Part shown: in pieces, positions 12,316 through 20,860 of the stretch
Layout: each line of letters starts with the position of its first letter
How positions within the stretch are numbered: position 1 is the stretch's first letter
Origin: Rattus norvegicus
Taxonomy: Eukaryota; Chordata; Mammalia; Rodentia; Muridae
Direction of reading: 5' to 3'
Length of the DNA: 64,000 nucleotides
NCBI RefSeq assembly: GCF_036323735.1
Contig: NC_086031.1
Location: forward strand, 32,104,225-32,168,224
The notes under the pieces: model-generated
Seen by the model: only the letters and a program-made list of their open reading frames with translations
Told to the model about the DNA's origin: nothing
The model's database searches: none
Translations under genes and position numbers: made by a program

Positions 12316-12317
<2 letters not shown>

Positions 12318-12365
<48 letters not shown>
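12318..12365. repeat. (GT)n microsatellite
   Basis: 48 bp of GT. Confidence 0.95.
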
Positions 12366-12367
<2 letters not shown>

Positions 12368-12865
12368 ACCGACCACCAAATTTACGTTTTTTCCTCTTGG
12401 CTTTGCCTTGTGTTCTTAACCTTGGAATTGGAAACGAGCACATTTAAGGTGCTAATTATATCGGCAGCATGTACCCCGGGTCTCACGGACAGTCACCGTA
12501 TTCTGTATTCCAGTGTCAGTGTGGAAGGAAGAGTCTTTAACCCTGCAGATGCCCTAATAAGCATAGCAGCACACACGTGGACACGTCTGTCCACCTGCTG
12601 GTCTGGCTGTGACAGCCTGGCTCAGTACTCAGGAAAGCAAGCTTCAGTAGATGCCAGGCAGCCACTCAAAATGGGCCATACATCTCCTGGCTGGGGAAGA
12701 CCACCATAGCACCCTGAGTGAAAATGGCATGTGTGGGATGTGCTGGGGGTGGTTAACAGAGCTATCTGTTGTCATCGGACATCGTAGCTTTAGGCAAGCT
12801 TACTTTTCTCTTCGCAGTTCATGTCTTTGTTTCTTCCTTATTTTATTCATCTGAGTAATCCTGTG

Positions 12866-12867
<2 letters not shown>

Positions 12868-12907
<40 letters not shown>
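12868..12907. repeat. (GT)n microsatellite
   Basis: 40 bp of GT, next to the SINE that follows. Confidence 0.95.
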
Positions 12908-12911
<4 letters not shown>

Positions 12912-13130
12912 AAATGCATGCACATGCTCAAATTCATGTGGAGGCCAGAGGTCATTTTCCACTTTTATTTTTAATTATTTAAGTTTATTCGTTCGTTTGG
13001 TTTTTGAGATGGGGTCTCCCTGTGTAGCTCTGACTCTCATGGAACTTGCTATGTAGACCATGGTAGTCTCAAACTCACCGGATCTGCCTGTCTCTGCTAG
13101 GATTAAAGGTATTTGCCACCATGCCCAGCT
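12908..13130 (-). repeat. B1 SINE (with B4-like flank)
   Basis: Antisense B1 from about 12995: 'ttgagatggggtctccctgt', 'gtagaccatggtagtctcaa', 'aggattaaaggtatttgcca'. The preceding 'gtggaggccagaggtcattt' is a B4-type end. Confidence 0.65.
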
Positions 13131-13136
13131 TACCTT

Positions 13137-13328
13137 TATGTTTTGACGTGGTGCCTCACTGATAGTGGAGCTGGTCAGTAAGATAGGGGATCCTCCTATC
13201 TTTGCCTCCTCGTGTGAGGATTACAGGCAGACACCACCATACCTGGACTTTTCTTTGGGTTCTAGGGATGGACACTGGGTCCTTGCACTGCAAGCACTTT
13301 ACCAACCGAGGCCTCTTCCCAGCCCTAA
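13137..13328 (-). repeat. B1/ID-type composite SINE, old
   Basis: 'atcctcctatctttgcctcc', 'gattacaggcagacaccacc' and then 'gggatggacactgggtcctt', 'ctttaccaaccgaggcctct' give a B1-like right part followed by an antisense ID-like part. Confidence 0.5.
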
Positions 13329-14569
13329 CCCATGCTTTCCTGCTGAGGGGAGCAGGTGCTTATGGGTACCTGTCGTGTGTTGGGCATATTAATAAGGCTT
13401 CTTAGCCCGCATGTGTGCTCTGTAGAGTGGATGTATTGTAAGTGGTTCTTGGAGATGGATAGCTGACAATGGACGGTGAGCCTGCTGTCCCCTGTCCCCA
13501 AGAGTTTAAGCTTAGGGAGCCTGCGTGCCTTTTCAGGAGCTGGCATTATCAGAGCACTAAAGAGAGTCAGCTGACGTTGGAGGTTATTGGGTGTTGCCTG
13601 GGAGGTGTCATGACTTGTCCAAGGTCTTAAGCCACCAGGAGAGAGGTAAATGGGCCTGAAAGTGCTGGATCTGCAAATATTGTGGTGGTGCACACTAAAA
13701 GTGGCCTGGGTGTAGTCCGAAGTTTGGAAACATCGTGGCTTTGCCTAGACTCTGTATGGTCTTGGACTGTGTTGCTTCTCCCAAAGTGCCTTAGGAATGA
13801 GGGATCTTATTCATTGTGGTCCAGCTCTTCAGTCTGTTCCTGTGAAGTTGTTATTTGGCCCGGATTTTCTCCTGCCCCAGGAGCTATCATGGAGCTGTTT
13901 TTGAAGCTGTATTGCTTGTGCCTGGTGTGTTACAGGAGGCATTCTCTTTTTACTCCCTCTAGTACTGGAGTGACCCAAGGGCATCTATGTAAAAATAGCA
14001 CTGTTCCCAGTGCGCTAGAGCTCTAATGTCAGGGTCTGTTTCCTTTCCTGGCTGTTGATGGATTTCGTTGTCTGTTATCAATCTGCATGTGAACCAGTGG
14101 CACTCACTGCCTTGGATCCTTCCGCTGTCCTCCAGTCAGTAGGAGGGAGTCCATCACCTTGTGCTGAGTGCCTTGCTATTTGTATTTCTGCACAGATTCC
14201 CTAGGCTGCGAAGCCTTTGCTGAGGGGAAGCCAGGTGTGTCTTTGGCATACCCAGATTGTCAGGGTCCCTCTTGCGCTTTGGGAACATTTGTAAGCCATT
14301 CAGGGCTACAGCTAACTCCTGTCTCCCAGCAGACCTGCCAGTGGGACTGCCCAGTGATTCGTGGAGGGCAGCATGTATGGCTGGGATGCCGGACGGACTG
14401 ACGCCAAAGGGACGGCTCTCATCTCTGACTGGACTGAGCAGTGTAGTGTGATAGTTTATTGTCTGTTCACAATAGCACCCAATTTAAACCCAGCAAGTTG
14501 TTTAGTTCAGGAATTTTTCATGTGTGACTTTGGGACTGTAGTTTGCTGTGATAGCTAAAACTGTAGAAA

Positions 14570-14800
14570 GCACAGTTGTGGATAAAAGAAGTGTTTGTAG
14601 AATTGCTGCCGTGGATATAGGTACCCAGAGCCCTTGACCCTGCTTTACCTCCTCCGTGTTCACATCCAGAGCAGAATTGCTGGATTGACCGTACAGTTAA
14701 ATTCTGTTAAATTTTTCTGAAGGCGTTTTGCACACTGATCCTCACTTCGTACTCCCACCAGCAGTGTGCAGTTCCTGTTTCTTTGCACTGTTACTTCCTG
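14570..14800. repeat. Possible ancient L1M fragment
   Basis: 'gcagaattgctggattgacc' and 'tactcccaccagcagtgtgc' are hallmarks of the same old L1 3' region as at 9345-9790. Confidence 0.45.
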
Positions 14801-15064
14801 CCTCCCCTGCTCTGCTGAGCCTCCCTCCCTCCCTTTCCTTTGTAGTATCCACTAGTGAGTGTCAGCTGTTCCCACTTGCTCTGTCAGAGTGTCTGCCTCT
14901 CCTCCGCTGCACACCTGCACTTTGGGTTCCTCTAACGCTTTGCCTCCTTGTGCTCCATTTCCCTGACTTCTCTCCTGTCCGATTTCTCTTGCTCTGTGTA
15001 CAGTGTGCTTTCAATGGAGCCCATTCTTAGGCTCTTAATTTGGTTTATTATTTGGTTCTTACAA

Positions 15065-15086
15065 GCAAACAAACAAACAAACAAAC
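15065..15086. repeat. (AAAC)n microsatellite
   Basis: About five AAAC units. A (TTTG)n run of about 27 bp lies at 15478-15504, so the two are inverted about 400 bp apart. Confidence 0.85.
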
Positions 15087-15477
15087 CAGTCTTTGGAATG
15101 TCATTTTCCTTTTCCCAGGCAAATTAAGAAGCTATAAAAAATTTGTTTTCACTGTGGCAGTTTCTCAGATATCCTTGGTGTTGACCTTAACAGTAGAGTC
15201 CTGGGCAGGTGCTTTTAGTTTCCCTCATGTTTTCCTTGGGATTAATCACGGCTTGTAGGCTTTAAAGAGACTGTCACAGAGGTGAAGTGTGCACTACATT
15301 ATATTAAGCTTACATCACCAGCATGACTTAGCATTGTTAAGCTGACCTTGGTCACCCGACTGAGGTAATGGTTTGTCAGGTTTCTGTTCTATAAAATTAC
15401 CTCCCATACCTACTGTGCTCTTTGGAACAAAACCAACTAAGGAAACTTAAATCCTGTGTTTCAAAAGTAAGACCAGG

Positions 15478-15504
15478 TTGTTTGTTTGTTTGTTTGTTTG
15501 TTTT
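15478..15504. repeat. (TTTG)n microsatellite
   Basis: Six or more TTTG units. Complementary to the AAAC run at 15065. Confidence 0.85.
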
Positions 15505-15555
15505 AAAGAAAATAACTCATAAATAGAACTATTTTTTAAAGTTGTGAGAAAAAAG

Positions 15556-15660
15556 GGCGGGGAGGGGAGTGGCACATGCCTACAATTTCAGCAGTTGGGT
15601 GCTACATGTTTGAGGTCCCAATGGGCTGCTTTCTAAGTTGCAGCATACCCTTTCAAGTAT
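15556..15660 (+). repeat. Degraded B1-like SINE
   Basis: 'gtggcacatgcctacaattt' followed by 'gtttgaggtcccaatgggct' recalls B1 sense order, with high divergence. Confidence 0.4.
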
Positions 15661-15856
15661 CTAATTCCTCCCACTGCTGGTTTGGTGTTTGAACTAGAGT
15701 AGACTTGTTTGTAAACTGGACGAACATTCAAATACAGAACCCTCTAAAGGCTACATTATTATGGCAAAAAATCTGCCAAAGACAGCTTTTTATTATATTG
15801 CCTTATCACTTTGAAGCTTGTGAGCAGTGAGAAACTGGTTTTTGGAGTAATTGCGT

Positions 15857-15878
15857 CCCCTGCTGCCCTCTAGCCGGT
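15857..15878 (-). promoter_or_regulatory. CTCF-like motif next to the U4atac gene
   Basis: On the minus strand the sequence CGGCTAGAGGGCAGCA fits the CTCF core (CCASYAGRKGGCRSYV) with two mismatches, both in the CCA part. It lies about 80 bp past the snRNA 3' end. This is motif evidence only. Confidence 0.35.
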
Positions 15879-15917
15879 AGCGGAGGAATGGCAGATAGAA
15901 CAACGGTACGTTGTTGT

Positions 15918-15931
15918 TCTTGTCTTTAAAC
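15918..15931 (-). terminator. snRNA 3' box downstream of Rnu4atac
   Basis: The minus strand reads GTTTAAAGACAAGA, close to the pol II snRNA 3'-box consensus GTTTN0-3AAARNNAGA with one extra base. It starts 27 nt after the inferred mature 3' end, slightly further than the usual 9-19 nt. It directs 3'-end formation by the Integrator complex in this gene class. Confidence 0.65.
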
Positions 15932-15957
15932 ATCAAGGCAAGGAAAAGAGGTTTGTG

Positions 15958-16085
15958 GTTTTTCCAAAAATTGCACCAAGGTAAAGCAGAGCTCTAACCG
16001 ATGCAGGTGTGTTGTCAGGCGTTAGCAGTACTGCCCTCACTATTCGTTCATTGGACAGTAGCGCAACCCCAAGAAAAGGATGGTT
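15958..16085 (-). ncRNA. Rnu4atac: U4atac minor-spliceosome snRNA
   Basis: The minus strand carries a 128-nt sequence starting AACCATCCTTTTCTTGGGGT that reads almost identically to recalled human U4atac (about 130 nt). In RNA numbering, nt 1-38 match. The 5' stem-loop (about 24-56) differs only at loop positions 39 and 42. The segment from about 57 that pairs with U6atac (TACTGCTAACGCC) matches. A 3' stem-loop (82-113) is still foldable, and the Sm site AATTTTTGG lies at 114-122. Residues G30, G50, G51 and G55, whose human changes cause microcephalic dwarfism (MOPD1/Taybi-Linder), are all G here. U4atac pairs with U6atac in the di-snRNP that splices U12-type introns. The gene lies antisense inside a Clasp1 intron, as in human, and has its own PSE, DSE and 3' box. 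This argues for the functional locus rather than one of the many snRNA pseudogenes. Exact ends are inferred from the human RNA. Confidence 0.95.
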
Positions 16086-16126
16086 GCCTGTAACCACACG
16101 TGCCCGGCAACCAGAGAGCTCTAAGT

Positions 16127-16145
16127 CCGAGTAAGGTTGCGGTGA
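16127..16145 (-). promoter_or_regulatory. Proximal sequence element (PSE) of Rnu4atac
   Basis: The minus strand reads TCACCGCAACCTTACTCGG, at about -60 to -42 from the snRNA start. The TCACCGNRAC core and the spacing match the SNAPc-binding PSE of mammalian pol II snRNA genes. No TATA box follows at -30, as expected for pol II rather than pol III transcription. Confidence 0.75.
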
Positions 16146-16303
16146 CCGCCTCAGGAGGCCTACCCCAACCCGCCCGGTGTACAGTATTTTCTACGACTGC
16201 TGCTTCCCATGCCGCGTACCGTCTCTGCTTTCCTCAAACTCCCGAGGGGCTTCCTGGAGCCTGCTTGGTTTTACCCAGAAGGCCGCGCGCCACAAGACTG
16301 AAA

Positions 16304-16311
16304 ATTTGCAT
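16304..16311 (-). promoter_or_regulatory. Distal sequence element octamer of Rnu4atac
   Basis: A perfect ATTTGCAT octamer (seen on the + strand) lies at -219 to -226. This is the standard DSE position for vertebrate snRNA genes, bound by Oct-1 (POU2F1). A GC box adjoins it on the far side. Confidence 0.8.
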
Positions 16312-16323
16312 ATCCGCCTCTCT

Positions 16324-16333
16324 GGGCGGGGCC
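16324..16333. promoter_or_regulatory. GC box (Sp1-type) paired with the DSE octamer
   Basis: GGGCGGGGCC, 12 bp beyond the octamer at 16304. Octamer plus GC box is a common DSE composition. Confidence 0.7.
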
Positions 16334-16380
16334 AGAGGGAGGCTCAGAATTGGCTTTTTTTTCTTGCTGCGACCTGGTTA

Positions 16381-16388
16381 ATTTGCAT
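16381..16388. promoter_or_regulatory. Second octamer, in a tandem copy of the DSE module
   Basis: A second perfect ATTTGCAT, 77 bp from the first and in the same orientation, at about -296 from the snRNA start. The flank AATTTGCATA and the GC box that follows are shared with the first module, so the pair looks like a local tandem duplication. It could serve U4atac or a + strand promoter. Confidence 0.65.
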
Positions 16389-16403
16389 ACGCCACTCTAG
16401 GAT

Positions 16404-16414
16404 GGGGCGGGGCC
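16404..16414. promoter_or_regulatory. Second GC box
   Basis: GGGGCGGGGCC, 15 bp after the second octamer, mirroring the first module. It lies about 220 bp before the next Clasp1 exon. Confidence 0.65.
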
Positions 16415-16604
16415 GCAGTGAGCACCGCTGCAGGGGCCTCCTCTAGGTCTTGCTGCTTCAGTGGAGTTCTGCCTAGGCGAGTTTTTCTTCCAAACGGTAG
16501 CGGGTTTTTCCGTGCCGAGCATCCTTTCCTGGCCAGCCAGCTCAGCCTTTCCAGTCGTTAGGCGCCCGCGGGGACCAGCTGTGCCAACGCCACCAAACTG
16601 CACC

Positions 16605-16632
16605 TCTGACGCTGTGCTTGTTGCTGTTGCAG
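16605..16632 (+). promoter_or_regulatory. Branch point and acceptor of the first visible Clasp1 exon
   Basis: CTCTGAC with its A at 16609 fits the U2 branch consensus and lies 23 nt before the AG at 16631-16632. The tract between is T/G-rich (GCTGTGCTTGTTGCTGTTGC) rather than a strong polypyrimidine run, so the acceptor looks moderate. Confidence 0.6.
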
Positions 16633-16711
16633 GTGGTTCTCTTGGGCATGGACATCCTGTCGGCATTGGTGACTAGGCTGCAGGACCGGTTCAAGGCGCA
16701 AATCGGCACAG
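16633..16711 (+). CDS. Clasp1: Clasp1 exon A (TOG1, residues about 66-91)
   Basis: 79 nt, entered in phase 0 after TTGCTGTTGCAG and leaving one base (G) before GTGAGTGAG. It encodes VVLLGMDILSALVTRLQ and then DRFKAQIGT, a HEAT helix pair of the first TOG domain. The frame opens directly after the acceptor, in the middle of a helix, so the gene must have at least one coding exon upstream of the window. Of all Clasp1 exons here it is the only one embedded in CpG-rich DNA, because the U4atac promoter abuts it. The ATG at codon 6 (MDIL) is the first in-frame methionine if transcription ever began in that promoter. Confidence 0.95.
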
Positions 16712-17484
16712 GTGAGTGAGCCTTAACCAGCAGACTCTCAGCTTTCCTTCCAACCCTGGACTCATCCCTCTTCATGGCCTCACTGTCCCTAAACTGGTAC
16801 CTTCCCCTTCAGTCCCCAATTATTCCATCCTGCTGTGTGACCTTCAAATATGAACTATTACCACTTGAGGTTTTTATGCAAGCTTAGTCATCAACTTGAT
16901 GCCAGCCAATACCTATTGTTCCCACCTCCTCCTCCAAGAAGCAGTGTTCTTTGAAACTCTTAACAAAAAAAGGACCCAGTTGGATTTTTCCACGGTTTAG
17001 ATGTCACTAAATCAGTGAGTTTCATGGTGGCGATGCAAACACTAAGCAGTTTTGTTTATACAACTGTTTCAGTAGAGAATCTCTCCATTCCCTTTTCTTC
17101 ATTCCCTTTTGTGTGTGCAGCGAGTGGGTAGAGCCGGTGTTCCAGTCAAGCACTAACCACTGAGAAACACTGTCAGCTGGAATTTCCCAGCAGTGTTCAT
17201 TATCAGTGTCTATCTTTTTCTTTTTCTGTGACTTTGTGGTCAGTGTTCTTGCTGAGAAAGATGGTGGGACCCTAAAACTTACTGCTAGGAAATTTGGTGT
17301 TTGAACCATTTTCCTTTTCTCTCCTACATTAGCTCAAGAGTCATGGATTCATTCTCACAAGAGGCCTAACAGGGTTGGAATAGGCCTGGGTGGGTTGGCC
17401 CATGCTTCATTGTGTGGATGTGGTGTGTCTTTTGTATGCTATAAGTAAAAGATACCCGATATTATTGAAGCATGTTGGTCTGTT

Positions 17485-17840
17485 ACTTAATGTTTTTTAT
17501 TAGCATATGTCAGTTACAAACATGACAGTTCCTACTCACATCATATTTCAACCTCACCCTAACTAACTCTTGCAGTTGCCTCTCTTCCCCTCTCAGTCCT
17601 GCTTGATACCCTTCCTTCTCCACTTAGCCCCTTCTACATTCCTATCTTTTTTCTCCCATGACCCACCGAGTCTCATTAGGGTTGCTCACAGAAGCATAGC
17701 TGAAGGATGTTTACAAGGTGGGTCCTTAGCCATAATGTATAATGAGAATGTCTCATTCTCCCCCCCCCACCCCCAGCAGTTAACTGCACATAAACCCTCA
17801 GGAGGGTGGGTCTTAGTGAGCCCTCCTATTGTAAGGCCTT
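17485..17840 (-). repeat. Probable L1 (Lx-type) fragment
   Basis: 'ttttattagcatatgtcagt', 'tctcattagggttgctcaca', 'cagcagttaactgcacataa' and 'tgagccctcctatt' recall the antisense of a murid Lx L1. Includes a short poly-C at 17761. Confidence 0.45.
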
Positions 17841-17875
17841 TTTGTTTTTCCTTCCCTTCCTCCCCTCATTCCTTT

Positions 17876-17997
17876 CACACTGGGTACTATATAGTGTTGG
17901 CTGGCCTTGAACATTGCCTGCAAAGGATGACCTTAAACTCCTGATCCTCCTTCCTCCATGTCCCAAGTGCAGAGATTACCACAGTACTCACCCAGCC
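17876..17997 (-). repeat. B1 SINE, diverged
   Basis: Antisense order 'ggctggccttgaacattgcc', 'cttaaactcctgatcctcct', 'caagtgcagagattaccaca'. Confidence 0.55.
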
Positions 17998-18101
17998 CTG
18001 GCTTTGGAATCACCCCCTTAGGCCAGCTGACTGCAGATCAACAGCGGGTGACCTCAGATCCAACCCAAGATCTATTCTGTCTATTTCCATCTTGGTTTCA
18101 G

Positions 18102-18205
18102 TGTTGCCAAGTCTAATAGACAGACTGGGAGATGCTAAGGACTCCGTGAGGGAGCAAGACCAAACTCTGCTGCTAAAGATCATGGATCAAGCTGCTAATC
18201 CCCAG
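18102..18205 (+). CDS. Clasp1: Clasp1 exon B (TOG1, residues about 92-126)
   Basis: 104 nt. Its first two bases (TG) complete the split valine, then 34 full codons follow, beginning LPSLIDRLGDAKDSVREQDQ and ending DQAANPQ exactly at the donor GTAGGA. LIDRLGD..VRE is the standard second helix and turn of a TOG HEAT repeat, which places tubulin-facing loop residues at the helix junctions. The donor has G at +4 and no T at +6, so it is weaker than its neighbours. No in-frame interruption. Confidence 0.95.
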
Positions 18206-19313
18206 GTAGGACGAGAGAAGTAGGACTGTGTGTGCAACTCCCTGGGCCTGGCTTCTCTGAAGCTGATGGGTTAGAGACTGGTTTCTGTTGCTTCAACAAA
18301 ACACTGACCAGAAAGCAAGTTGGGGAGGAAAAGGTTTATTCCCTGAGGTTCCACAGCACTGTTCACCATTGAAGGAAGTCAGGACAGGAACTCAAAAAGG
18401 GCAGGGATCCTGAAGGCCAGAGCTGATACAGAGCATATGGAGGGATGCTGCTTATGGGCCTGCTTCCAATGGCTTGCTCTGTTATAGAACCTGGGACCAC
18501 CAGCCCAAGGAGGGCCCCACCTACAATATGCTGGGTCCTTCCCCATTGATCACTAATTGAGAAAATGCCTTACAGCAGGATCTCACAGAGGCATTTCCTC
18601 AATTGAGACTCCTTCCTCTCTGATGACTCTAGCTAGTATCAACTTGACACAAAACCAGCCAGTATAGAGATGAACATTCTTATGGCCCACAGTGCCTCCT
18701 GATATGAGAGATCTAAACACATATCCAGCAGAAGGTTTGATTTGAGTACATGAGTGGGTTGGACTTGGGTGCTGACCCTTTAGCGTATTTATGTGACTGG
18801 CTCTCCAAGGCTCTGCAAAGCGGCAGCTAGTGCTATCGGAGGAGCCAGCAGGCCTGGCTAGGGCTATGGTTCTATATGATAGTTAGCTGGGCTTGCTAGA
18901 ATGGATGGACCCAGCCCTGTCTTTCAGGGTCCCACTGACCCCTGTTAGGGGATGTAACTGGGTCAGCCAACTGAAGTTTCCCTGGGGAGAGAAAACAAGT
19001 ACCAGAATGAGCCTCAGCGAGGAGAGGTGTTCCAGACAGAAGGCACTTTGTGTACCTACTGTGCTTTGGGCTGTACTATTCTCAGTCATAAAATGGGGTG
19101 GTTATACCTCCTCAGGGCTATGGGGAGAATCCAGTGGTGTTACCTAAGTGCACATGCTTTTCATACTTTAACTGCGTGTGTCAGTGTGCTCATGAGGATC
19201 CTGGGGATGGGACCAGTTTGGTTCCTGCCAAGAGCTTTATTTTGATGACTCCTGTCTTACTGTGAAGAGTTGCAGAATCCCTTACCCTCTCACCTGTCCC
19301 TTGTCGCCTGCAG
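18206..19313 (+). other. Clasp1: Clasp1 intron B-C (1108 bp)
   Basis: Donor GTAGGACGAG, acceptor GTCGCCTGCAG. A dispersed repeat fills 18275-18668. The remaining 640 bp are unremarkable. Confidence 0.9.
18275..18668 (-). repeat. Murid dispersed repeat (hAT/URR1-like)
   Basis: 'agcaagttggggaggaaaag', 'tgatcactaattgagaaaat', 'gccttacagcaggatctcac' and the end 'caacttgacacaaaaccagc' give a nearly full copy. Confidence 0.6.
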
Positions 19314-19405
19314 TATGTGTGGGACAGAATGCTCGGAGGCTTCAAACACAAGAACTTCCGCACACGAGAGGGCATCTGCCTCTGCCTTATTGCAACACTC
19401 AATGC
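19314..19405 (+). CDS. Clasp1: Clasp1 exon C (TOG1, residues about 127-156)
   Basis: 92 nt from phase 0, ending with the first two bases of a split alanine (GC) before GTAAGTCTGG. It reads YVWDRMLGGFKHKNFRTREG followed by ICLCLIATLN. FKHKNFRTREG is the basic loop and helix start of a TOG1 HEAT repeat, where a tubulin-contacting edge is expected. CLASP1 proteins I recall carry either I or T at the residue after REG; rat has I here. Strong consensus donor. Confidence 0.95.
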
Positions 19406-19448
19406 GTAAGTCTGGGGAAAATCTGCAAATTCTGCTTAACTAGAGCTC

Positions 19449-19515
19449 GCTCTCGAGCTCTCTGTCTCTGTCTCTGTCTCTCTGTCTCTCTCTCTCTCTC
19501 CCTCCCTCCCTCCTT
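19449..19515. repeat. CT-rich simple repeat
   Basis: GCTCTCTGTCTCTGTCTCTG-type units running into CTCC repeats, just after the exon C donor. Confidence 0.85.
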
Positions 19516-19869
19516 TTCTCCCTCTTTAAGTAAAAAATGGTGTCTCATGCAGCGCTTCTATCTTAGACTCCTTTTGTAACTGAGTATTTCCTGAACTCCT
19601 GCCTCCACCCCTCAACAGTTGGGATTACTGGCACAGGCCACCATGTGTCTGGAGAAGGAAGCACTCTAAAATTTGAATTATTTCTAGCCCCTTGGCTAAA
19701 GTTATAAAAACAAAACAAAACAAAAACCAGGACTACCACCCTTTATTCTGAAGTAATTGGATCTACAGGTGTTTGGGGAGAAATGTAGTGGGACAGTGCT
19801 CTTCTCCTCCGCCTGTACCCTGTAGACAGTGCTAGTGCTGTCCAGAGAGCCACAGCTGCACACAGAGCT

Positions 19870-19923
<54 letters not shown>

Positions 19924-19935
19924 CACGTGTGTGTG
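19870..19935. repeat. (GT)n microsatellite with a GC-alternating stretch
   Basis: About 48 bp of GT, then GCGCGCGCAC at 19917-19926, then more GT. Confidence 0.95.
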
Positions 19936-20093
19936 TGGGGAGGGGTGTGTGTGTGTGTAGGGGGAGGGGTGTGTGTGCATGTGTAGGGGGAGGGGTGTGT
20001 GTGTAGGGGGAGGGGTGTGTATGTAGGGGGAGGGGTATGTGTGTGTGTGAGGGGAGGGGTGTATGTGTGGGTGTGTGTGTGGAGGGGGAAGGG
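19936..20093 (+). repeat. G-rich minisatellite, GGGGAGGGG units
   Basis: Six GGGGAGGGG blocks and a variant (GGGGGAAGGG) are separated by GTGTGT/ATGT spacers of about 10-18 bp. All G-runs are on the Clasp1 sense strand, so they would be in the nascent RNA. Confidence 0.9.
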
Positions 20094-20289
20094 CACACCC
20101 ACCCACTGCCCTTTTGTCTGCACACTTTATAGTCTATAGCAACCATTTGGACTCTATGCCCTTGTAGATTCTGAAGTGGAATCAAACCTGTGAGTCTTTT
20201 CAGGGTTGCCCTTAGATTTCCGCTTAGTTAAACTCCCTAGAGGCACACTGTGTGCCACTCATGGTGATAGCTCATTTCGTTTCAGTGCT

Positions 20290-20475
20290 GAGTAGAATCC
20301 TTTGGTTTAGAATTTATGCTGTAGTATATAGACTGACTATGTGGTGTAGAATATTTACTATAGCTGTAGCCCAGATTATTTAGCCATTTATCCATTGAAG
20401 AAAATAGGGGTGACTTCAAGTTTGGGCTTTAGGAGTAAAATTGCTATGGATATGCCTAAGGTTAATGCAGAATTG
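20290..20475. repeat. Possible ancient L1M fragment
   Basis: 'tagccatttatccattgaag', 'ggtgacttcaagtttgggct' and 'aaattgctatggatatgcc' recall the same L1 segment as at 9345-9790. Confidence 0.4.
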
Positions 20476-20559
20476 TGACTTTCCAGTTCTCTTGAGTACG
20501 AGTACAATGGCAGGGTCATTTTCCAAGCGTTTGTTTTCTTGTCTGTCTGTCTGTTCGTT

Positions 20560-20735
20560 TTGTTTGGGAGTTTTGCCTGCAAGTACATCTGTGCCATGTA
20601 TGTCTAGAAGAGGGCACTAGATCCCTGGGACAGGAGCACAGATGATTGTGAGCTGCCCTGTGGGTGCTGGGCATTGGTCTGGCTCCTCTGGAAGGGCAGC
20701 CAGTGCTCTTAACCACTGAGCCATCCCTCCAACCT
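20560..20735 (-). repeat. B3/B2-type SINE
   Basis: Antisense landmarks 'agaagagggcactagatccc', 'gagctgccctgtgggtgctg' and 'gctcttaaccactgagccat'. Confidence 0.7.
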
Positions 20736-20860
20736 TCCCCCCCCATCCCCCCAGTTTTAGGCTTTAAAAGAAATAATTTCCAGAGTTCCCTGTGCTGTTT
20801 TATACCCTGTATTCACAAAGGGTGTCTGTGCCATCAGCCTTGGGACAGAGAAAAGTGGCT

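Larger units (their letters stand above)
96..15917 (+). other. Clasp1: Intron sequence upstream of the first visible Clasp1 exon
   Basis: About 15.8 kb with no coding exon that I can recognise. It holds the SINEs, ID element, L1M fragments and microsatellites listed separately. The stretches 566-2260, 2640-3910, 4032-4560, 5723-7490, 9790-10990 and 13330-14570 show no family I can name. A GC-rich block at 9845-10320 has several overlapping short frames but no recognisable protein. Confidence 0.8.
16712..18101 (+). other. Clasp1: Clasp1 intron A-B (1390 bp)
   Basis: Donor GTGAGTGAGC, acceptor CTTGGTTTCAG. Contains an Lx-like L1 piece and an antisense B1. The first 770 bp show no repeat I recognise. 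Confidence 0.9.

Noticed and set aside
16201..16215. Possible STAF/ZNF143 site (TTCCCATGCCGCG) in the U4atac promoter
   Set aside because: It lacks three internal bases of the consensus, and the position (-120) is between PSE and DSE. Not convincing.
16461..16676. Plus-strand frame of 71 codons in the U4atac promoter region
   Set aside because: It overlaps exon A in another frame and has no homology. Exon A is read from the acceptor at 16632.
19702..20185. Minus-strand His/Pro/Thr-rich frames over 100 codons
   Set aside because: Direct translation of the GT and GGGGAGGGG minisatellite in three frames.
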